In this document: positions 57,425 through 64,000 of the stretch, piece by piece
How the letters are laid out: each line of letters begins with the position of its first letter
How positions within the stretch are numbered: the first letter of the stretch is position 1
Assembly: GCA_015680685.1 (NCBI GenBank)
Contig: MNCI01014639.1
Coordinates: 136,458 to 200,457, forward strand
Length of the DNA stretch: 64,000 bases
Source: Gnetum montanum
Taxonomy: Eukaryota > Streptophyta > Gnetopsida > Gnetales > Gnetaceae
Reading direction: 5' to 3'
Program-made: the position numbers and the translations under genes
The notes under the pieces: generated by a model
Databases searched by the model: none
The model's input: only the letters and a program-made list of their open reading frames with translations
What the model was told of the DNA's origin: nothing

Positions 57425-59091
57425 TGTAGCAACCAAAAATGTTGATGGCTGGAAAACACCAAGGGGCCATCAGTCGATGACAATATTAACCCCATTTCCA
57501 TGGGAGGGCCATGCTAGATGGGACGGAAATAGGGCACCCTGAACAGTCTAGTCGATCACATAAGGACTTAGTCGATGTCAACATAACCTTCTGCAATGTG
57601 TGATTTGAAAATGAGACTGATAGCACGAAGTAATTCTTAAATGTAAAAGAGGCAGAAAATAGTGTAAAATGCAATAGCAAATAGAAGACAAAGTGAAATG
57701 CAGTTAGAAAAATTCACCGCTTCAAAGCTACGACTTCGCTCTGTCAAAATGGATATAGTCGGTTGCATAGCGCTGAGAAGTGCAAAGGTCCTAAGAGTAA
57801 CCAAGACCTGTAGAGCAAGATGGTTGTGTGCTTCAACACGGGCTTAGGTGTTGACAATGCAAAGTGCTACCAAGGTGGTAGAAAAGGGCAGAACAAAATG
57901 CCAATAGAAAGTGCTAACTATTTACAATGTCAAACATAAAGCATACAATGCTCGAGGTTACGGTGCTAGCTCTTTTTTTTTTTTTTTTTTTTTGTCAGCC
58001 AACCCAATTGCCAAGAAAAAAACAAACCAGACCTAGACCAAATTGCCAAAAGAAAAGCTACCTATTTTTGGCAAAAGATCCAACCTTTCGAGCATTTCTC
58101 ATTAGGGTATTCATAAGACCAAGGGTGTGCGAAAGATGTGGTTTGGATGCCACATGCCCTAGGCTTATACTGATCTATCTATGTTGCATGTGCCTTCATG
58201 ACCATTGGGTGAGCCTACCATCCCGTAATTACAAACCTGCCATGTTGTAATTATGCTTTCAAAGCAACAGTTCAATTAGGTGAAGTGCATTTATGTAGCA
58301 TAACTACTTGCCTCACTTTGATATGCTTTGTAGCGTAGCACATTTGGCGTAGCATAGCATCATGTTACGCTGTGCTATTACATGTGTTGGAAACCTTTGC
58401 AATGTTGTGACTATTTATTGCATGTTTTCTACGCTATGCAGTGTAGCGTATCATAGCATAGTAGTCGTCCTTAGTGGCAAAAAAGGTCACCAATCTGCAA
58501 ACTTTGCCTTTTGCACTGTGAAGCTTGTGAATCATGCTGATCTTGCCCTTTGAGATGCCTTCTGTCACTTTCGCAGAATTGCTACGCCTCGTTGCACCAT
58601 GTAGCTTAGCATAGCGTAGCAGCAAACATGACCTTCTTTTGGCCAAGTTTGTCACTTTCTGATGGAAGGAGACATTGCTGAAGGACTTGACGTTAGGCGA
58701 GGGGACTGATCATCCAGCTTTTGCTATGCTACGCTACGCTATGTATCACAGCATAACATAGCACTATGCTTCTACAAACGTCTTCTAAAGTCTGCTACGC
58801 TACATAGCGTAGCAAAAATCCTTGACTTAGAAAAATTGTTGAAGCATTCTGTGCCTTCTGAGCAACGCTAGCAATTCCATTCATCACTCCTAAGTGCACG
58901 GTTGGCTGGATGAACTACTTAGGTGGGTATCCTAGAGAATCCATTTAGCCTGCTAACACCAGCAGTAGAAAACTTGCCGAACTGGACAATATGAACATTA
59001 GGATGTTCATCTCCTGAATAACTACTATAACGCTATGCGAATTGCAAAGACCTAGTGAAGCAAGCATGCTTTCAAATTTTGGGGTGTTTCA
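57425..59091 (-). mobile_element. 3' LTR of element B
   Basis: 1667 bp. It keeps the segment lost from A's 3' LTR. It has the same palindrome clusters as A. A run of 21 T at 57973-57993 (A on the coding strand) stands where A has a run of about 8 A. The TATA box is decayed. Confidence 0.9.
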
Positions 59092-59094
59092 TCA

Positions 59095-59110
59095 GTCCCT
59101 CTTTTTTGAC
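59095..59110 (-). other. Polypurine tract of element B
   Basis: On the minus strand TCAAAAAAGAGGGACT lies three bases before the LTR start TGAAAC. Confidence 0.85.
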
Positions 59111-59631
59111 GTCTAGAGGATGGGCTCGAGAGATGTTGACAAAGGATACGAAACACCACGGAAGACACAACGCTAACGTTACTACTTGATGATCATCAAG
59201 ACGTTGCTTAGCTATGCTTGAGAGTGAAAGGGCAAAGCAGGGAGGAAGGAGGTTCATAAAAATGGTAAAGATGAGGTCTAGTAGAATCCCTTGTCGGAGT
59301 GCTCATGAGGGTGTCATTTGTGTTTTCATCCTTACTTTTTCTAGCCTTAGACCTCTTGTAAGGTAGGTGTTTCCTTTTCAAGATGAGTTGTGTTACATCT
59401 GTGTGGGGTTTTGACCTACCTACAGATGCTTCCCATGTGGTGAGCTATGTTACGCACGTCATGGAATTTGCACTCTGAAGTAGCCAAGCTAGTCAAGGCA
59501 CTCACTTCACGATGTTGTAGCATTTGCTGCTATGGCAAGACGTACTTTCGGTCACACCTTGTAAGCATGACAGAGAGCGAGATAGCCATGATGCAAAGTA
59601 AAGGAAAAGGTCTTGCTGGCTACAAGCATTG
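59111..59631 (-). other. Element B, 3' untranslated internal region
   Basis: Matches A's 24481-25061, inverted. No gene is seen. Confidence 0.5.
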
Positions 59632-60163
59632 TTAAAGCTCTTGGGCATCCGTGTTGGTGCACGATGTCCAAAGTAGGAAGGCCAGAAATGGCCTTGGTAG
59701 CACCGTCATGGTGGAGCTAGCGTCGAAGGTGCCGGGAGCTGCCATGAATGCGAATGCCCTGGAATCCCTACCAAAGACATGCATTCTTAGTTCAGCTATG
59801 ATATCAACTACCACATAGCTAAACATCGTGTAAGCTAAGGAATTGGTAGGGGGATGGAGGGTAACAATATTATGGCTGGGCCACAATACTGCTGGAACTC
59901 CAACAGCGAGCATTGGCCAAGGAACTTCCATCAGGGTGGTGGTCTATGGCGATGGTAGGTCCGGAGGACCAGTGCAATGTCATACAACATCTCTGAAGGG
60001 TCAGCACAATGCCAAGGATGGCAGCATCACGTACATTCCAGATCATGTTTCCACTATGTCTTGAACTACGTTCTGGAGCTACGAAATCCCATCCCCACAT
60101 TGGCACTGTGCATGCGCATTCAATGTGTACTTGGTGCAAATGCATGCTAGGGATGTGACGCAA
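59632..60163 (-). pseudogene. Conserved small ORF downstream of integrase, element B
   Basis: The minus-strand frame 59931-59632 (VGVPAVLWP, FSYVVVD, LRMHVFGRD, APGTFDASSTM, then FLAFLLWTSC) is open for 99 codons and matches A's 24256-24480. A second open frame overlaps upstream (60163-59870, MWGWDFVAPERSSRH) and is also similar to A. Two overlapping frames surviving in both copies is unusual, but may only reflect recent common origin. Function is unknown. Confidence 0.5.
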
Positions 60164-60421
60164 ACCCAGTTTAAGGTCCTGGTAGACCGTGTGCTGGGCT
60201 AGGGTCCCAGCAGGCCACTATGCTAGTTTAAGGTCCCAACAGACTGTACATGCTAGTTTAGTATCATAGTGGACATGTCATGCCAGTTTATAGTCATAGT
60301 GGACTAGCTGTGCTAATTTTAAGTCATAGAGGACGGTCACTGACAATTTAACTTCGTAGCAGATGCTACTTGTCATTGCAAGTTTAACGTAGTAGCAGAC
60401 ACTGCTTGTCGCTGCCATGCT
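60164..60421 (-). repeat. Repeat array 3 of element B
   Basis: Inverted equivalent of A's 23650-24010, with about eight units carrying GTTTAAGGTC or GTTTAACGTAG (plus-strand reading) every 28-40 bp. It starts at pol's stop. Confidence 0.8.
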
Positions 60422-61760
60422 TTAAATGTAGTATGGCTTGAGGTACGAGTGATTCACCGAGTTGGTGAACTTGTTGTCAGCCATGTCCACCAACTTGAAG
60501 GCTCTATTCCTGAAGGCTTTAGTGACCATGTAAGGGCCTTCCCAGTTGGCTGAGAATTTTCTCACATGCTCAAGGACAACCTTGAGAACAAGGTCTTCCT
60601 TTTGTACTGGCCGTCTATGTGGGTCTGCATGGTGCTTTTGTTGTTTCTTGCTCTAGTAGTGCTCTATGTGGCTCAGCATCTACTCACACTCCTTTTCTAT
60701 TAAGTTGAGATCAATGATTCTGGACTCATTATTTTGGGCTTCACTCACAACATCCGAGAGGATCATCTATAGTGATGGTACCTGCAACTCAAGAAGCAAC
60801 ACAGCTTTAGATCCATAAACAAGGCTATAAGGAGTCTTACTTGTCATAGTTCTGCATGTCATTTTGTAGGCCCATAGAACATAGAGGATTTTCTCGTGCC
60901 ATCACCTCTTGCTATTGCTAAGCATCAGCTTTAGCAAGTTGATGATGGACTTACTTGTAGCCTCCGCCTGTCCATTCGCCTATGGGTAATATGGTGAGGA
61001 GAATGATTACTTGATGCCTAGATTGTTGTAGAAGGTTTGGGTTTCTGTACTATTGAATTGTGGCCCATTTTCGGTTACAATAGTCATTGGAAGCCCAAAC
61101 CTTATCAGAATGTTGTCTATGATGAAGTGGTAGATCTGCTGAGACGTCTTCTTCCTCAGGGGAATGGCTTCCACCCATTTAGTAAAATACTTAGTGGTGG
61201 TTATAATGAAGCTATGCCCTGCAGAGGAATTAGGTGTGATAGGTCCTATGAGGTCTAGTCCCCATCGTTATAAAGTCCACGTGATTTGTGCTGGATGTAG
61301 GTCTGCAGGTGAGACATGTATGAGATTTGCGTATCTCTAGCATGTGTCACACATCTTGACCTTTGATAGATAGTCACGCTCGATATGGGACCAATAGTAC
61401 CCTAGGTGTCTGACTTTCGCAACCATAGCCCTAGGTGCTATGTGTCCACCACATAGTCCCTCATGTACTTCATTAACTACCCTCTGTGCCTGCTCTCCAC
61501 CCATGCATGTCAACAATATCCCATCATAGGAGCACCTACACAGGGCATCATTTCCCATAAGCGTATATTGTTGGGTGTGCTTATGGATCGCATCTCTCTG
61601 GGCAAATGTCAGTCTGCTTGGGGGTTCACCATGTTGTAGGTAGGCTTTAATGTTAGCGTACCACTCTTGGGTATCCGCAGTACTAATAGAGGCCACATGT
61701 CTCTCGTGAGTGATAGGCTTAGTACATTCAATAATCGAAGTCAGCAGACTTGCAAACGAG
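60422..61760 (-). pseudogene. pol: Element B pol: integrase
   Basis: On the minus strand the zinc region is NEVHEGLCGGHIAPR and CDTCQRY (about 61480-61335). In the core, the first catalytic Asp is intact (GLDLIGP, 61253-61255), the second is Glu (IVTENGPQF, 61070-61072) and the third Glu is intact (NGQAEATSK). It ends SYLKPYYI, with the stop at 60422. A has the opposite pattern of losses. Confidence 0.9.
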
Positions 61761-62740
61761 TGTGGTGGAATGTTTAGTGCAAGGGTGGCTAAGGCATTTG
61801 CTATGGTGTTCTCATTTCATGGCACGTGTTGCATATCTGTGGTTGCAAATTGCTTAAGCAAGCTTTTTGCTAGATTGTAGTAGGGTTGTAGGTGCATAGC
61901 TTTGTAGGCATAGACCTTGGTGGTCTAATTCACAACTAGTTGTGAATCCCTGCGAATCGCCAAGTGTTGTATGCATAGTGTTTGGGTAGCTAAGAGGCCT
62001 CTGAGTAGTCCCTCATACTCTACCACATTGTTGGTGCAGGGGAATGTAAAACAATAAGAAAATAGGTGCATTTCCCCAGAGGGAAACGTAATGATGGCAA
62101 CTTCACTACCTCCTTGTGCAATTGAGGCACCGTCGAAGTGTAAAGTAGCTTCCAGTTGCAATGGGACAATGTTGACAGTGCCAACATGCTCATCTAGGAA
62201 TTCGGGATCTATTGTTGTGTGGTCGTCGATGGGTGAGGTCGTAAGTTGCGTTGCTACGGTCTGACCCTTAGTCGATGATTGGCTCACGTAGTGTAGGTCA
62301 AATTCCATGGTTATTTCTTTCTATCGGGCTATCCTGCTACTTTCATACAAGTTCTTAGTAATAGCCTAGAGTATGTTGTTTTTGCAAATGATGTTGACTG
62401 CATTGCGAAATATATAATGCCTCCACTTTTTTAATGCAAACACTAAGGCAAGGCAATTTCTCTCCACCTCATGTTCTATTAATCCATGACTTAGATAATA
62501 CACCGGTATCTTAGATCCATCATCTCATTTCTGACATAGTAGTGCTGCGTTAGATGTGTCAGAGATGGCAAGGTAGATGAAGAAAGGCTTATCCCTTTGT
62601 GGCGGGTGCATAGTTGGGAGGTGTATAAGCTCTTTCTTCAAGTCATCGAAGGCTTGTTGACATTGGGTTGTCCATTTGAAGTTAACCCCTTTCTTTAGAA
62701 GATGTTGCATGGGGTGTAACTTGTCAGTCAACTTTGCTAT
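61761..62740 (-). pseudogene. pol: Element B pol: RNase H plus archaeal-type RNase H
   Basis: First RNase H, 62731-62330: LHPMQHLLKKGVNF, CQQAFDDLKKEL, FFIYLAISDTS. Second, about 62170-61770: HFDGASIAQGGSEVAII, FPCTNNVVEYEGLLRGL and RRDSQLVVN. The second is better kept than in A: FDGAS with its catalytic Asp is intact. Confidence 0.88.
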
Positions 62741-63871
62741 AAACCTTCAGATGAACTGTACCCTACCTTGTAAGCCACGTAACTCTTTAAGGTTTGTAGG
62801 AGGGGCTAGGTTGATGATGGCCTTGACTTTGCCAGGGTTCACCTGTATTCTAGCTTCTGATACTATGAAACCTAACATGCATCCGGTTTTTACCCCAAAG
62901 ACACACTTCTTAGGATTAAGGTGCAGATCATGCATTTGACAACACTTAAGGACTACCCCTAGATCATGTGGGTGATTAGCTCCCTTCCTAGATTTGACTA
63001 CTATATCATCCACATAGTCATTTAACGTTTCTAGGATGTAGTCACTGAAGATGTAGGTTATATCTCATTGGTAGGTTTCCCCAGCATTCTTGAGCCCAAA
63101 AGGCATCATGTTATAACAGAAGGTCCCCCATGGGGTCATGAAGGTTCTTGTTAGCTGATGCTCTAGGTTGATGCAAATTTGGTTGTAGCTAGAGAAGCCA
63201 TCCATGAAGGATAGCAGGGCATAACTAGTCATAGTGTTGATGAGTTAATCAATGCTTGGAAGTGGTAAATCATCCTTGATCATCACTTTGCTTAGATCCT
63301 GAAATTCTATACATATTCGTATTGATTTTTTTTCTTAGAAACCACGATGATGTTGGACACCCATTCCAAGTAATCAACTACGCGGATGAAACCAACTTGG
63401 TATAGCTTGGTGATTTCATCTCTCATGGCTAGTGTGATTTCTAGTTTGATCTTACGAGCCTTCTACTTGACTGCCTTCATGCATGGGTCTAGAATGATGT
63501 TGTGTTGTATCAACCTTAGATCTAAACCTGGCATGTCACTATATGACCATGCAAAGACTTTGATGTTGCCTTGCAGAATCTTGGCTACATTTTCATGCAT
63601 CCACATGTCTAGGAGGGAGCTAAGCTTTACCGTTTCTACTTCCCCCTTGGATGTGATCATAGGCATCTCAACGACCTCAGTTACATCCCCAGCCTCCAAA
63701 TCTAGAGTTCAGACCAGATGCTTAGGCCAGTCTAGGGATGTTTCTAAAGATGCTATGGTGCTAGTAGTAGCTGACCCCTAGTCGATTAGGTTTGGGTTCA
63801 ATTGTCTTGTGAGCTTGCCATATGGACCTACTAGGGCTAAATATGTTGAGAGATCATGATGGATTTCCATT
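62741..63871 (-). pseudogene. pol: Element B pol: reverse transcriptase
   Basis: ATG at 63871 (MEIHHDLS). The pre-RT segment matches A's. The RT core is present: VGFIRVVDYLEWVSNI, then a frameshift at the A-run near 63335, TPWGTFCYNMMPFGLKNAG, IFSDYILETLNDYVDD with the catalytic YVDD at 63016-63005, then LNPKKCVFGVK. Stops and the frameshift make it non-functional, but no large piece is missing. Confidence 0.9.
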
Positions 63872-64000
63872 TTTTGCTAAACCTGTCAAGATGAGATGAA
63901 AGGCTGGTTAAGGGGTACCTATTGGTAGTAATTGTGTATAACAAAAACGTGTAAAGAAATGAAGGATGTAACTAGCAAAGTATGATGTAAACATTAAAAT
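63872..64000 (-). other. Element B, spacer upstream of pol
   Basis: Matches A's 20510-20635, inverted (the spacer after array 2). The window ends before any antisense gene could be seen. Confidence 0.6.

Larger units (their letters stand above)
57425..64000 (-). mobile_element. Tat-like element B, second copy of family A (truncated by window)
   Basis: Read on the minus strand, it ends in an LTR (59091-57425) with TGAAACACCCC and GCTACA termini, preceded by a polypurine tract, the conserved small ORF, repeat array, integrase, both RNase H domains and RT. Gag, the antisense gene and the 5' LTR lie beyond the window. It matches A in order and sequence, but keeps the RT core. Confidence 0.9.

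Noticed and set aside
1-64000. Host genes, tRNA or rRNA genes
   Set aside because: No cloverleaf with A/B boxes, no rRNA core and no host protein frame were recognised; all coding traces belong to retroelements or are unidentified.

Overview
The window contains no recognisable host gene. It is a graveyard of nested, heavily decayed LTR retrotransposons on both strands. AT-rich sequence, plant-type LTR elements (Ty3/gypsy Tat-like with two RNase H domains, Athila-like, and one with an initiator-Met primer site), GT-AG introns inside an element gene, and many C-to-T type stop codons all point to a seed plant with a large, methylated, slowly purged genome. A gymnosperm would fit, but the species cannot be told from this sequence.

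Left half. An old Tat-like element (H, + strand) occupies 3063-8995 and resumes at 26703. Two younger elements sit in it. One is the 3' end of an Athila-like element (E, 1-3062). The other is a complete Tat-like element (A, 8996-26702) that landed inside H's reverse transcriptase with an intact CCTAG target duplication. Reading along A: LTR, leader, gag, protease, repeat array, an antisense multi-exon gene (15344-19769), repeat array, RT/RNase H/archaeal-type RNase H/integrase, repeat array, a small conserved ORF, polypurine tract, LTR. A has lost about 425 bp of its RT core.

Middle. 26891-31199 is unassigned, with one coding-like stretch. 31200-37764 is the 5' end of another element (J: long LTR, initiator-Met primer site, gag). 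J's LTR carries a minisatellite and a long alternating purine-pyrimidine tract, and is split by a small internally deleted element F (32892-35798, - strand).

Right half. An Athila-like element D (- strand, 3' LTR at 37765-38652) is inserted in J and is itself split twice. Element C (45039-52476, + strand) has gag and protease but no RT or integrase. Element B (57425-64000 and beyond, - strand) is a second copy of family A that keeps the RT core A lost. The inferred order is J, then D and F, then C and B; and separately H, then E and A.

The most interesting material is the antisense spliced gene of A, the repeat motif that separates A's gene modules, and the palindrome arrays found at the same U3 position in unrelated LTR families. 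Two single-N positions are each flanked by exact duplicates and look like assembly joins.
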